From the NCBI GenBank assembly GCA_002110485.1, contig MOWL01000071.1, forward strand, positions 124,001 through 188,000: DNA of 64,000 bases, given 5' to 3'. How positions within the stretch are numbered: position 1 is the stretch's first letter; each line of letters starts with the position of its first letter. Both the position numbers and the translations under genes were made by a program. Shown here piece after piece: positions 1 through 11,893 of this stretch. The notes under the pieces are model-generated. The model saw only the letters and a list, made by a program, of their open reading frames with translations. It had not been told where the DNA came from and did no database searches. Source of the DNA: Emergomyces orientalis. Taxonomy: Eukaryota > Ascomycota > Eurotiomycetes > Onygenales > Ajellomycetaceae.

Positions 1-565
1 TTCTCTTATCCTTCGTTTCTTCTCAATCTCATCCTGTCTTCTCTTTGCTATTTCTACTTCTCTAGTAAACGGAGACGGCTTCGGTCGGCGTTTGCGGCGA
101 TTCAGTGGGTCTCTTGGAGGACGGTCTGTTCGTGATGTAGGCTGTTGTTCTGCGGCGGGAGCATCAAGCATAGCCTGTCTATCAGGATGCAATTCTAAAC
201 TCGCTGGCTCTGGCTGTGTCGCGTCTCCATCATTTTCCAGAGTTGACTCCTGGGTGTAACTAGATTTTGCAGTTCCCTTTGCGAGTTCCTCTGCTTTAAC
301 TTTGGCGTAGGATTTCTTGACCTTTGCCTTGTGGATTAGGTCGCCTTTGATTTTTTGTACTATATAGAGCAAAGGTAGTAGGAAGTGATTAGTTGTGACT
401 ATTCTAGAAAGGCGCAATGAAATAATAATTATGTAAGGTCCGTCACCAACCTTTTCGTCGATATGTGCCATCAGGAAGGTTGGCGGGACCAATTGAAAAC
501 CCCTTCTTCTTGTTGGTCACCTTAGCATCGGCGCCGCCATCGTCTCGAAGTCTTTTAGCAGCCAT
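1..565 (-). CDS. FYV7: rRNA-processing protein Fyv7 family (partial, 3' end outside window)
   Basis: Two exons are visible on the minus strand: 565..451 and 359..1, with a 91-nt GT-AG intron (450..360) in phase 1. The ATG at 565..563 opens a Lys/Arg-rich protein beginning [15 protein letters not shown]; exon 2 carries the basic stretch [15 protein letters not shown], then an acidic/Pro-rich linker and a second basic block. This layout, and the [15 protein letters not shown] core, is that of the Fyv7/CCDC59 family, small nucleolar proteins needed for 18S rRNA maturation (known for yeast Fyv7). The reading frame is still open at base 1, so the C-terminus lies outside. The family assignment rests on recognition of the basic core, not on an alignment. 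Confidence 0.75.
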
Positions 566-1292
566 GAGTATTTGCGCCGAGCTTGAATAGCGACGTGGAA
601 ATATGGGCAGAGGAGAGTAAATGGGTATTTGGCGGGTGCACTGTTATAACTCAAGAACTGTGCAACAGTAAAATTTCAATGCCCACCAGTCACCATCGTG
701 TTGCCGGCCAGGATCCTAGAGAGTCGTAGTGCGACTGTGAGTGCAAACAAGTGGCCACCGCAAAGCACAGACTGATGTAGTTTTATTTAATTTCTTTCTT
801 TTTTTTTTTCTTTTTTTTTTTAATAGCCTGCCTGCGCTGGGACCTTGGAAGGGTCATGCGATCACGTGACCCAGCTCGGCATTCGGTGGGCTGCTCCCGG
901 TAACTAAATAGCGTAAGATAACCCAACGATGATGTATGTAATCAGCCGGTATCGATCAGCAAAGGCGATGATTCATTTCATACGCTGCCCCCCCGTCGTA
1001 CCGCCATGGCTCTCGATGCTGCCAACAACAACCTCATGTCCCTCTTATCCAAGCAGGTCTTGCTCTTTCGCCCACCTGCATCCTTCCCGTAACAACGCTG
1101 GCTCGAACCTGTTACATATCTACTGTCCTCTGTAAACTTGTTGCATCCAAAGTCCCAAGTACCCGCCACTACAGCCGTGCCACTTCACCCCTCTGGTTTT
1201 TCCTCGTCACTGGCTGCGGGGGTTGCCACGTTTATCACCTTTGGGCATGCCGACTTGCCTTTAAACTAGATGACCTATTTAATGAATGAAAT
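566..1292. other. intergenic region between divergent Fyv7 and Atos-family genes
   Basis: Shared promoter region of two divergent genes. It holds T-rich tracts around 781-823 and an ATCACGTGA site at 862-870. Small open frames at 929-1169 have no coding character and overlap on both strands. I see no RNA gene. Confidence 0.6.
862..870. promoter_or_regulatory. E-box ATCACGTGA in the Fyv7 / Atos-family promoter
   Basis: The palindromic core CACGTG (863-868) is embedded in ATCACGTGA, about 300 bp upstream of the Fyv7 start codon and 420 bp upstream of the Atos-family start. RTCACGTG is the classic site of Cbf1-type bHLH factors in fungi; that a factor binds here is inference. The same 8-mer recurs in four other intergenic places in this window. 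Confidence 0.4.
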
Positions 1293-4039
1293 ATGCCAAT
1301 CTTCAAAGACCAAGATCGACAAGAGACCCGCTATCATCACTCATGGCCTGCGAGTTGTACTCCAGACAATGGCGATATAAGACCATCTGAGATGCCAAAC
1401 CAAAGAGTCCAGAATGTGGAAGACGAAGTTATGGCCGGTACTTCTTCGTGGGAACCAAATATGGAAGCTCGCAGCAGCCCTCAGAGATTACAGACAAGCG
1501 ATCGTGAAGAGTTAATACGAAGCATCAAGAAAGGGGAGAGCCCTACTTGGGTTCCTAATCGTTCTGTAAGTCCAACTCTTTAACTCAATATATACGATGA
1601 AAAGCCTATTTATCGATTTTTCCGAGTTTGTGTTGGGTATATTTCAAGGGCTCTGAAGGCCATGGAATTTATCCGGGTGGCCCCGTTCACATGTCCTGCA
1701 TTTATTGCCTTTGGAACATTTTGGACCTGGTGATATTTGATCGCTCCCATATCAAGAAACCCTTATGTCTAGTGCCAGTTGAATATTCGTCTATTGTTGG
1801 GGATACTGAAGCTGATGTTTTGGGTGCCTAATAGCTGGAAGAGTATTTCGCAACCCATGAAGACCCTCCACACTCAAGATTTGAGGGCCAGCTGAACAAG
1901 GACAGGTCCCCTCCCCTCCTACCAGCCGCAGAAATAGAGGAATCTCCGGAACATCGTCCCAGGAGTGAAATATTGACCGGTTGTCCTTGTGAAATCGAGA
2001 GACCCCGGTCAGCCCTACATTCAGGTGACTTTCGCGAAGGATCACCCCAAAACCAGGAACCGGGTAGTCACGAGTCATTTGAACCACCACCCAACCGTGT
2101 TCCTTTTGGTTCTTCGCCAACAACACCCTGGTCTTATACACCTGCAAGCCCACCAAGGCCTACAAAACAGGAAATCGACTCAATTTTGGCCAGAAGCCGG
2201 GCGAGGGCTCCGTCGTTGAATTCGTTTTCATCCTTAAACTCCTTTTCGTCGAGTTTTATTCTGAAGGCTCCGACAAGCCCGCTAGTTCACCAGGCCAATA
2301 ACACCGATCTCGACTTCTCACCCAAGATAGATCCTATCGACCTATCTTCCAGTTCAGAAAAAGTCAATCGTCGTCGCACCCTACCACCAGAAACATTTAC
2401 ATCCTTCCAGTCTTCCCCTCCCGGTCAGCCTCGTGGAACCAATGCTCCTACCCCTTCCCGGTCATGGAGGCGAGAGGCCACTTTCCCTTACCAAGCGCAT
2501 CAGCCCCGAAGGTCGTTAACGTCAGGCTACACTCTCCAACCGGCGTCATCTCCACAAACACCTTTCATGGTACACTCGAGAAGGCCATCCTTTTCCACGG
2601 ATGTCTCCTCCCCGCTCCATCATGCATCTATGGTTGGATCCTACGAGGAGTCCATTTTGCGGGGCAGAATGTCAACATCTCCGTCGAAGCCTCTGGATTT
2701 CACTGCGCAAATTGGCGTGCTTGGGAGAGGAAACTGTAAACCCAACCTAAAATGTCCACCCCACGTTACTGTGCCGTTTCCTGCGGTTTTTTATAGCTAT
2801 CCAACATCTGGAGGTGGGCGATCAATATCAGACGATAGCCCCAGCCCATACGTCGGTTTCATCGATGTTGAAAATACACTTCCAAGGGAAGATAGACCAC
2901 ACCAAAGAAACCGTCGGCGCCATGCTAGCCCACTAAAACATGTGGACAAACGCCTAGAAGGGGATACTACTATGTCAGATGGGGCTGCAAATGCTACGGC
3001 TCAACAGGAGCGGCGCAGGAAGGAGAAGCGATCCCGACGGTCACCATCTCCAAAATCCCCCCCTGGAGGATGTTACCGAATACCTCAACAAGGTCAATTA
3101 CAAATTATCATAAAAAATCCGAACAAAACCGCAGTGAAACTTTTCCTCGTTCCTTACGATTTAGAAGGAATGGAACCAGGAACTAAAACGTTTATCCGAC
3201 AGCGAAGTTATTCGGCTGGACCGATCATCGACATGCCCCTGTCGTCAAGGATAAGTCTTGGGACCGACCGACTAGAAGCTTCCTTGGGTATAAGCGAAAA
3301 TCGAGCTGACAAACCGATACTGAGATATTTGATACATCTGAATATCTGCTGTCCTTCCCGCGGCCGGTTTTACCTATACTCGGGAATCCGAGTCGTTTTT
3401 GCGAACAGAGTTCCGGACGGTAAAGAGAAATTGCGCAATGAAGTTCAGTACCCTGATCCTCGATATAGCCCTTATAAACCCACCAAGGAAATCGGACTGG
3501 GCAACGCTGGCAGTAAATTAACTGCAGAAAACGCTAGTAGGGGCAGTAATTCTGGCTATGGACCCAGTTCGCAGCCCACGGCTCTAATGAAGCTGGGCTT
3601 CGATATACGCGAGCCTAACCTATATGCTCGGTTACCTCCATTACCTCCGTTGGATACAGTCAATTCCAGTCTCCCCGTTCATGCGTCGGACAAGGCTAGC
3701 CCATACGTCGCAGACCCTCAGGACCACAGGATTGAACAGCATGATCTATTTGGCCCTCGCGCCCCGTTCGGGACTTTGTCGGGCCGAACTACACCTAACC
3801 CAACTGATCCGGCCCCTCTACCATCGACTTCGAGCATTCATTCGTCACCTTCACCCGAGCTGGCAAGTTCGAGTGCAAATGCAGATAATATGTACAGCAA
3901 ACGACAAAGGGGTGATGTTGGATATGGTGGCCCGTTCTGGATGACAAGTATCGGAAACGAGACAGGAGAAAGCCTGCTAGCGCGCAAACTAAGAAGGCTA
4001 GATGTCATGTTAAAAGCGGACTCGCCGGACGAAAAATAA
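1293..4039 (+). CDS. Atos family protein (DUF4210 plus Chromosome_Seg domains)
   Basis: Modelled as exons 1293..1565 and 1835..4039 (825 aa); both junctions are phase 0, donor GTAAGT and acceptor TAATAG. Residues about 1-350 are Ser/Pro-rich and probably disordered. Around 359-413 lies the DUF4210 block (GSYEESILRGRMST, then a Gly/Cys/Pro-rich core), and around 503-617 the second conserved block with IIIKNPNKTAVKLFLVPYDL and RGRFYLYSGIRVVF, as in the metazoan Atos (FAM214) proteins and their fungal relatives. Pfam ties the second block to chromosome segregation in meiosis; the molecular activity is not known. The C-terminal third is again low-complexity. The single 269-nt intron is long for this window and could hide a small exon, so the first 100-140 residues are the least certain part. 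Confidence 0.8.
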
Positions 4040-5344
4040 CATACACATAAATAAATATGAACTGACCTATGCGCTGCGCAGCGAATGGCGAGCAAAAGCA
4101 TTTCTCAACTTTTTCAACTCAATGGCGCACCGGCACTCATCCACATTTTAATTCGACCGGCATCGAATCGTTTACTCTATTGGCTTTGGTGTTTGTTCCT
4201 ATTTTGTCTTTTACCTTTACTTTGGTTTTTATTTCTTTTCCTTCCGCATTGTTTATAGAAAAGGTGGGGGCGAACAGTAACGGCGTTGAATTGGATAATT
4301 AACAGCACACAAATGAATATGGGAGCGGGAACGTGAACGGGAACAGGAAGTGTGTATATACTCGCCTAGTACGGAGTACTCTGATTACTTTTTCGCTTTT
4401 GATTGGTTTGATTTGGCCTAGCTTAGCTTGGATAAACTCCTTTCTGTTCCATATTCACCGTGCCTCTATCGGGCTTCCACTCGCTTGGATACTTTGTATA
4501 TATATACCTGCAATATAAGTGCACCCTTTTGTGACTATTTCGTTCTTCATTACCTTGCTTGACATGATTACCCTGTCAATACCTGGACCATCTCTGTAGG
4601 CAGTTTGGCTCGTGTAGAAGGATGATTGAAAAGTGACGGATGGCGTTGGAAGATCAGAAATGGTTGTCTTAATTTTATTTTTAACTCTAATTTTATTTTA
4701 TTTTTTCTTCTATTTAATCCTCACCCGACCAATGGACGCAGGCGGTGGTTGTATAGCTAAGGATACATTAAAAGAAAAAAAATTAAAAGTGGGAACCAAA
4801 TAATTCAAACTTTATACGCAAATTTTACGAGAAAATTGAACCTGGTTACGTCGGTGAAGGTCGATTGTAGTGAGCATGAGTATAAGTACACTTGTTTCTA
4901 GGTTTTTTCTGATGTTTATAAAAAGACGTTTTAACACGATTAGCATAAATGCAAATATACATTTACATATATCTATATTTCGATATATATATTTGCGTCC
5001 AGGAATGCTCGTTGTCGTTCCTTCACCATGCAAATGCTAGATGGATGGGACGAGAGGAGCTCGTAAAGGTGCTTCTATGTAAAACGGATGACAAGTTCGT
5101 AGACGAACAGTTGGGAATCATGGTGATTGGCAACATTCAAAAATTACAAAACAGGGGGAGAAATACAGTAAACAAATCGACCGAATGAATTCAACGTTTG
5201 GAAATAGACAATCTAACCGCGAAAAAGGTAATTGTGCTTTCATCGTCAATTCTGCCGGCTGATACATGTACAAAGGAGGTGTGGGAAGGGCAAGGAAGGA
5301 AGCTATATGGCCAGCCAACCAATTCGGGAAAATTGAAAATAATT
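4040..5344. other. intergenic, convergent 3' ends
   Basis: AT-rich spacer between the 3' ends of the Atos-family gene (+) and the CAP gene (-). Open frames here are short and of biased composition (Ile/Tyr repeats from TA-rich DNA near 4950-5000). It contains one copy of the decamer TACGGAGTAC at 4370-4379. No gene is seen. Confidence 0.6.
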
Positions 5345-7134
5345 TCATCCAGCATGTTCGACAATCTCACTCACGGCAATTCCGTTGCTGATGACAGTCC
5401 GGATCTGCTCGGGAATGGGCAATTCTTTGGAATCGCCATCAGTTCCTTCCTTAGGCGGCACGATGATATTCACATTGGAGCATTTGCTACTGAACATTTC
5501 AGTGTTCAAGCTTGCCTCGCTCAGGTACAAGCTTGCACCATCGACCTGGTCAAGCAGGACAGTTGGGACGACACCATCAACCTGCAGGGCAAACTTGGGA
5601 GATTTAATGACATCGACGCTGCTGACGAGAGAGTCAACGATGACGGAGAGACCAGTACAGTTGTCGATGGATATTGCGTTGGCTTTGCCGTTGATTTTGA
5701 TTATCGTTTTGTTGCAGTGGGATATTAAGATCGAGTGAGAAAGTTGAGCTGGGATCTCGATGATGTTGGTGGGACTGTCGTAATGTTCAATGTACCATTT
5801 ATTACCGTCGAGCTGCTTGCGTGCAGGCTTTTTGGCGCGCATGCTTTCTGGCTTTGACTTTTTGCTTGGAACTGGCGGTTTGCCATTGGAAGTGGGAGAT
5901 GTCCCACCACCCCTTGAATCGCTGCGGTCGGGGACCACTGAACTAGCCCGAAGGCTAGGATTCTTATGTGTCATTTCAGACTTGTCAACTTTTCGGAGAC
6001 CAGAAGTGATCGCAGACCCTTGGTTCAACTGGTCGAAAACAGATGATATGTCACCGGTTGATCCCGTCTTTGGGGGAGGTGCTCCGCCGGCGGGAGGCGG
6101 AGGTGGGGGTGGAGGGCCACCTGCACCAGCGGGAGGAGGCGGCGGTGGCGGTGGTGGTGTAGATCCCGTTGATAAGCCGGACTGGACCTGTTTCAAGGCC
6201 ACCATTACGTCGACTCCATCCCGATTGTTCCATGTCAGGCCATTCGGATAGTGCTCCTTGATGTAGGTGACAAGAGATTTAAAAATCTGATAATATGATT
6301 GAATGAATGCCACATGAAGTTCATCCCTTTAACGATGTTAAATACCATTCACCTTAATATATATGCAGGGATATGTCTACTTACTTTCCCTTGTACTCCC
6401 TAAGCACCCTGTCCCCGTAGAACTGGGCACCCGCTATAGATTCCCGAACAAACTCCGCAGGCCTAGGTTCAAAGAACCATCCCAAGGACACGACTCCTTC
6501 CGCCACGGCGCTCAAGTGATTGAAAAGAGGAGACGGTCTGTTCGCTTCCCGGATGTTGTTGATTTCATCTGAAGCTTTGCGTAGGTCGCTCAAAAGGTCT
6601 GGGGATTGCTGGTCTGGTTTCTTGGCTTTCAGGGCGATATAGAGATACGTCTTCTCCGCTTCGAAGGCCCGAAGGATAGCTTTGGACTGTATTTTTGCTA
6701 TGTCAGCATCGTGATTCATGTAAACGCGCATATTATACCGAATATACCTGTTCTACAGCTGGTTCCCCAAGCTTTTTACTGAGCTCGACAAAGTTTTTCA
6801 CCTCCTTATTGATCAGGGCATCGAAATCCTCGATCTGGCGAGGCGGTGGTTCCACGACGGGCGGAGGCGGAGGCGCAGGACTTGATGTGTTTTTTGAAGA
6901 TACTGAAGCGGCACTTGTTGGAATCCCATCAGCGGTAGGGCTTCCTGGATTTGAACCCTCCAGGGAGGATGCCATATCCTCAAGACGAGAGGTGGCGGCT
7001 TCAAGCCTGTCATCGCAAACTGTTAGTCATCCCCACCACTTTTGAAGTAGGAATCCATCCCCTGGTACAACAGTCATTTTTGAGACTTACCGTTTGATGA
7101 GCGTTGTGAAGCTGTTCATGTGGTTGGTAGCCAT
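5345..7134 (-). CDS. srv2: adenylyl cyclase-associated protein (CAP/Srv2)
   Basis: Four exons: 7134..7091, 7006..6748, 6686..6385, 6326..5345 (528 aa, phases 2, 0, 2). The N-terminus carries the cyclase-binding coiled-coil motif RLEAATSRLEDMA, then the helical CAP-N domain (exon 3: FEAEKTYLYIALKAKKPDQQ, GWFFEPRPAEFV). The middle has two long proline runs (nine and eight Pro) followed by a WH2-like actin-binding segment. The C-terminal CARP beta-helix contains the basic KPARKQLDGNKW stretch, the family's usual entry to the domain. CAP recycles cofilin-bound ADP-actin and in yeast links Ras signalling to adenylyl cyclase. Length and order of domains match the family. It is divergent from the pfkB kinase gene with a 473-bp shared promoter. 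Confidence 0.95.
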
Positions 7135-7607
7135 GGTTCGTGCTCTGGGGTTGCCAAATGCTTAAGCTGCGATGAGGTGTTTGAGTGGCGGGGGTGGTCC
7201 CAAAAAAACAAATTAGGGTGCCGGACGATGCTGGAACTTCCAGATTATAAAATAATGAGGAGAAATAAGGCTGCCTGGCGGTGGGGGTTTTGAGTTACTG
7301 CCTGGAGGGCGAGCACGTAGATGAGGTTGAGTTGACGGTTAGGAGAAGTTGATATTGGCCGTTCCTGCGCTAAGTTGGAGCTCTGGTTGTCAGAGAGCGG
7401 GTGACAGTACGTGACGACATATGCCGCCAAGTCCAACTGTACAGACATCACATCTGTGTACTGTAAATACCCCAAGTCTCAATCAAGCCCCATATCTCAA
7501 ACACCGCCTTTCGTACGAAGTGCATCGTTGTGACTCTGAGATGGAGTTGATGAAATCCATTAAATTAGCACTTAAATTTAAGTTCATATTTATACGTGCC
7601 TGATAAG
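7135..7607. other. divergent promoter, CAP / pfkB kinase
   Basis: A 473-bp spacer between two start codons. Small open frames inside it have no recognisable coding content. I see no strong regulatory motif. Confidence 0.5.
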
Positions 7608-8955
7608 ATGTCTACGAACAATGCTGGTAACCTACCATTTCTCAGCAATATTGACTTTTGCACGTTGGGGATGTTCATTATCGGTCTGCCATCTCCTGCC
7701 TCAAAGATAAGGGGATATGCATGTATATGCATGTATATTTAATAGCTACTGACATTTCCTAAATACAGACGAGATCGAATTTGAAGCCCCCAAACCACCG
7801 GTGAAAAACATCATCGGAGGCGCTGGTCCTTATGCCGCTGTTGGCGCACGAATGGTGGCGGGTAGTGAACATTCCCGGTCAGTTAGCTGGATTGTCGATG
7901 CCGGTTCCGACTTCCCTGCTGAAATACGACACATTATCTCGTCTTGGGATACCTCCTGTATAGTGAGAGAGTCTTCGGAAAGGCTGACCACACGGGCATG
8001 GAATGCTTACGGCCCGAATGAGAAAAGGGGTATGTGAAGAGATGTATTACTTTGGAACTAATTCATTGACAATTACAGCTTACTGACTGCTCTTATATGT
8101 GGGACATAAATGTAAAACAAAGACTTCCGGTATCTTACACCAAAACTTCGCCTGGATCATAACTCCCTTTCGGAATCTCAAGTGTTCTCCAGAACGTTCC
8201 ACATGGTCTGCTCCCCTGAGCGCTGTTGTCAAATTGTCGAGGGAATACTCCAGAGAAAGGAAATGATTCTGCGAAGCAGGGAGATTAAGCCGTCTATTGC
8301 CGAACAGCGTCCAATTTTTGTGTGGGAGCCAGTGCCAGATTTGTGTCGCCCAGAGGAGCTTCCAATGTTCTATAAGGCTCTGAAACGTGTAGACGTGGTC
8401 AGCCCGAATGACCTTGAGTTGGCTAGTATGTTTGGCAATAAATCTTGGAGTGTCGGAAACAGCAGTGACCGAGCCATAGCAGACGCCATCGTGATATCCG
8501 GAATTGGACAAGGCGGAAATGGACTGCTCGTGGTGAGGGCAGGTAAAGACGGCTGCTATGCATTCTCCCGGGATCTCTCCTTACATATTCCGGCGTATCG
8601 CGGGGTGAACGTGGTGGATCCAACAGGCGCCGGAAATGCGTTTCTTGGGGCCTTAGCTCAAGCTCTCATTAACATTGACCGAAAACCTCTAAAAGTTGTC
8701 GCCTCGATGCTTGGGGAATCTGAAGAATGGGCTGTGATCGTCAATACTTGGGGGAAGCAAGGGCTGATCCCGGCAGCATTGATTTGTGCCACTATAGCGG
8801 CTAGTTTTGTAATCGAACAAGTAGGGATGCCGAATATATCCTATGTCAATGGAGGGCAAGAGTGGTGGAATGGTGAAAGCTATACACAGCGAATTCGCCT
8901 CTATACGAAGCAATTCACAGACACCCTTGCAAAACCGTCAAAAATACAAAAATGA
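7608..8955 (+). CDS. pfkB-family carbohydrate kinase, Mak32-like
   Basis: Three exons: 7608..7683, 7769..8029, 8123..8955 (389 aa, introns both phase 1). The N-terminal strand ends in TLGMFIIDEIEF, followed by a GGAGPYAAVGAR motif typical of the sugar-binding face of ribokinase folds. Near residue 278 is DPTGAGNAF, the pfkB signature with the catalytic Asp one turn upstream of the anion hole, and VSPNDLE lies in the usual position. The overall order resembles yeast Mak32, a kinase-like protein needed for stability of the L-A double-stranded RNA particle; the substrate is unknown. The pfkB family call is firm, the Mak32 orthology less so. Confidence 0.88.
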
Positions 8956-9081
8956 AATTTGATTGCTTGATCGATTGATAATAGTACGCGTATCTAATCC
9001 CATTGAATAAACGCCAAGAGGAAGAATGTATGTATAATGCACAAAGATCTCCAACCCATATGAGTCTCAACATCAATCTCC

Positions 9082-9501
9082 TCATGACTTGTTTGCTATA
9101 GCCGACTCCTTTTCATGTTCACCAATTTGTTTGCTCCACCTATAAGTTTCATGATAAGCAATTGAACATGTACCAATCTATTATATTTGCGGGAGGCGCG
9201 GGGAAACCCACCACCGACTTGGGAAGAATCTGCCTTGTTCTGGAAATTTGGTACGGAACTCTCTGTCCGCAGAAACGTTAAAGGCCATGGCAGCAACACC
9301 AAATATGACAGCGCCGATTATTGCGGTATTTGTTTTCCAGTTCGCGGGTTGAGAGTACCAGCCACCAGCTGGTGACCAGACGTGCTTGGGGTAGCTAAGA
9401 GCGAGTCGAAGAGTTAGCAATATTCAATTGAGCGAAAACAGTGAAGTATATTGAACAGTGCCATAGCAAATTACTTACCGAACTCTGGGGCCACCTCCCA
9501 T
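9082..9501 (-). CDS. small conserved single-pass membrane protein, 87 aa (probable mitochondrial)
   Basis: Three exons: 9501..9479, 9394..9212, 9139..9082, separated by 84- and 72-nt introns; the phases (2, 2) close exactly to 88 codons. The protein starts MGGGPRVRYPKHVWSPAGGW, has one hydrophobic segment (TAIIGAVIFGVAAMAF, about residues 32-47), then a charged tail with FPEQGRFFPSRWWSKQ. Without the last intron the frame would run into an unrelated tail; the spliced SRWWSKQ ending is the better one. The shape (short, N-terminal aromatic/Pro motif, one membrane span) fits an accessory subunit or assembly factor of the inner mitochondrial membrane. I do not recognise it by name, and its neighbour mL44 being mitochondrial is only weak support. 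Confidence 0.75.
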
Positions 9502-9839
9502 TTTGAACAAGAGGCTCGGATAGGGCTTTAAATGGTGATGGGTGAGCGTGCGACTGACAACTGGGGAGATAGAGACGTTCGGCGGGAAATCGTGGAATGA
9601 TGAGGGAAGGAAAGTTAAGAAGCGCACTAGCGACAGAAATAGTCTAGCGTGGTAAATGTCTACTCACATGACCTCGACTGAAGATGTTCCTGCTCGAGAA
9701 TTTTTTGACGCCTTTGAAGATATCAAGAAGAACGAATAAGCCTCCTCTCCCCCCTCCCCCAGCGTGCGTGCGAACCCTTCAATTGCGACATTTACATCTC
9801 TACTGGAAATTGAGATCTGCCGCCGGAGTGGGAGCCCAA
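9502..9839. other. divergent promoter, small membrane protein / mL44
   Basis: A 338-bp spacer. The mL44 frame stays open upstream to 9684, but that extension is Pro-rich without family resemblance, so the region is read as leader and promoter. Confidence 0.5.
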
Positions 9840-11024
9840 ATGAAGAGACTGCAGCTCCTCCGATGGAGCGGTTCAGTTCTTTCGCCGCGGATACGGCCTA
9901 CCACGAGATGTACAGCTCCAGCTCCGCATCAGCTTTTTTTCACAGCTATACGACAGCAGTCTTCTGTGTCCTCCAGTGTGCTAGCGGAGGAAAATTACCC
10001 CTACGATGATGAGCACTCCTCAAGTTTCCATACAAACCGAAACCTAACCCCTCCTTCACCACCCGTCGAGGCCTCATTGAATTCCTCTAAACTCTCTGCC
10101 ATACACTCTCGACTCTCTCTACCGCAACGATTACCACTTCAGACGCTGGCTCGCACTCTGGTTGATGAGTCTGCCGACCCATCTCCGCAATTCAACAATA
10201 AATCGCTCTCGATTCTGGGGGGTGACCTCCTCACCTACTACACTGCCGAACACTTGATAAGCACCTATCCCAGACTTCCAGTTAAAGTCCTCTGGGCAGC
10301 TATGTATTCCTATATTGGAGCGAAACCGCTGGCCGCGATGACTAGGGAATGGGGTTTAGAATTTGCAGCTGAGCCCGGATCAGAAGTAGACCCGGGTCTC
10401 CTACAATTTAAACGGTTACCCCCTGACACGGTAGTCGAAACCAACACGGATGGCACGTTCCTGAGACGTGATGGCAATTTGTCAAAACGCAGTACGAGCG
10501 CAAGGATAATATATGGTGACGCCTTTGGTGAATCCGCACTTCCCTATCCCGTCCACTTTGAGGGTGTCACTCCCAACCGAGCCTGTGCAAACTTTGTCCG
10601 TGCCGTCGTAGGCGCCGTCTATCTACATGCTGGTCGACCTGCAGCGAAGCAATTTTATAAAGAACATTTCATGAGTCGCCATCTCGATATGGCCTCATTG
10701 TTTAGTTTCCGGCAACCGACGCGGGATCTCAGCAAACTTTGCCGCCGGGAAGGGTTTGAAGACCCTGTTGCGAAAATCCTTAGCGAAACTGGTCGCCTGA
10801 GCAATCGCCCTGTCTTTAACGTGGGTATTTTCTCTGGACCAGATAAGCTTGGCGAAGGGGCGGGCGGAAGCTTAAGTGAAGCACGCTTCAGAGCCGCCGC
10901 GGCAGCGCTGAAAGGCTGGTATCTATATAGCCCGCTTGGGGTCAGGATTCCCAGCTCGATGGAAGAAAAGGGTGCGGAGCCCTGGAAACCAGTATATGTT
11001 GATCCTGGTGAAGTTATTGTGTAA
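9840..11024 (+). CDS. mrpl3: mitochondrial large-subunit ribosomal protein mL44 (RNase III-like fold)
   Basis: Single exon, 394 aa. The start at 9840 (MKRLQLLRW) gives a basic N-terminus suited to mitochondrial import; an upstream open stretch to 9684 in the same frame is possible but has no such look. The core shows the degenerate RNase III domain: LSILGGDLLTYYTAEHLI, KVLWAAMYSYIGAK, then ANFVRAVVGAVYLHAG. The acidic residues of active RNase III are not kept, as in mL44/yeast Mrpl3, where the fold is structural. The double-stranded RNA-binding region follows (NVGIFSGPDKLGEGAG, ARFRAAAAALKGWYL). It sits in the mitoribosome near the peptide exit tunnel in known structures. Confidence 0.9.
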   Translation: MKRLQLLRWSGSVLSPRIRPTTRCTAPAPHQLFFTAIRQQSSVSSSVLAEENYPYDDEHSSSFHTNRNLTPPSPPVEASLNSSKLSAIHSRLSLPQRLPLQTLARTLVDESADPSPQFNNKSLSILGGDLLTYYTAEHLISTYPRLPVKVLWAAMYSYIGAKPLAAMTREWGLEFAAEPGSEVDPGLLQFKRLPPDTVVETNTDGTFLRRDGNLSKRSTSARIIYGDAFGESALPYPVHFEGVTPNRACANFVRAVVGAVYLHAGRPAAKQFYKEHFMSRHLDMASLFSFRQPTRDLSKLCRREGFEDPVAKILSETGRLSNRPVFNVGIFSGPDKLGEGAGGSLSEARFRAAAAALKGWYLYSPLGVRIPSSMEEKGAEPWKPVYVDPGEVIV

Positions 11025-11893
11025 ACAGAAAATGGGGGACTCAGATATTAAAACAAATGTAACAAATTACAGGGGACAGTTCTTGTTTCTTTCTTTTTGA
11101 TTTGCAGTTTCATGAAGGAAAATATCAAGGTGGCATCACTTAACGCATTTGGAATTTTGCCCCCCTTTTTTTCTTTTGTTTTTCTCTCTCATATCTACTC
11201 TACTACTCTGTTCTTTTTCTTTTTCTTTTTCTCTTTCATTCAATGTACAGTACATGTACGATATTGGGAAATATGTCTTTATAGTGTATGTGGTTGAAAA
11301 CGTTCCATTACTGCTTTCTTCTCTTTTCATTGCCACTTTCGGGAAACGGCCACGGCTGCTACTGCTCGTGGTCGTGTGCAAAAATCCGCGATGCAAACAT
11401 TGTAAGTGGCTTGTGAAAGATATCGTGAGAAGCTGGAGATGGAAATGTTGCAGTCCTCGGTTTTACCGCTGCTACCTCATACCCCCCTCAATCCCACATA
11501 AACCTATCTAGTATACAATTCTAGTCCTTTTCGACTGGGTTTCGTGACATGCTGTTCTTATTTTGAGGGAATTTGCTTCTCCGTTTAGCGAAGCCTGGTA
11601 CGGCGCCATTGCGTACACTTGCGCATGTCTTGGTTCTTTTCCTCGGTGTTTGGTGTGATTTTAACCCCAAGAAGGAATACACTCTACTCAGTGGATTGGC
11701 CTGTCATATCTATATCGTCAGCTAGGTATATAGAAATACAATACTATAAAAAAAATAATTAAGATATGAAACATGATACTCTATCAAATGAAAACAAACT
11801 CTATGGATAGCCCGGAAACAAATCTTGCTGGATTTGAAATCTTTCCGGAAACACCACCATACATGACGAGGTCTTCTTCCCGCGTTGATTGTT
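11025..11893. other. intergenic, convergent 3' ends
   Basis: Spacer between mL44 (+) and the BSP-type peptidase (-). T-rich tract at about 11160-11250, otherwise unremarkable. Overlapping open frames on both strands are composition artefacts. Confidence 0.55.

Noticed and set aside
5790..6251. 153-codon open frame opposite the CAP gene
   Set aside because: It is the antisense of the polyproline region, giving glycine runs; a shadow of the real gene.
9684..9839. N-terminal extension of mL44
   Set aside because: Pro-rich and unlike an import signal; the ATG at 9840 gives a basic presequence.
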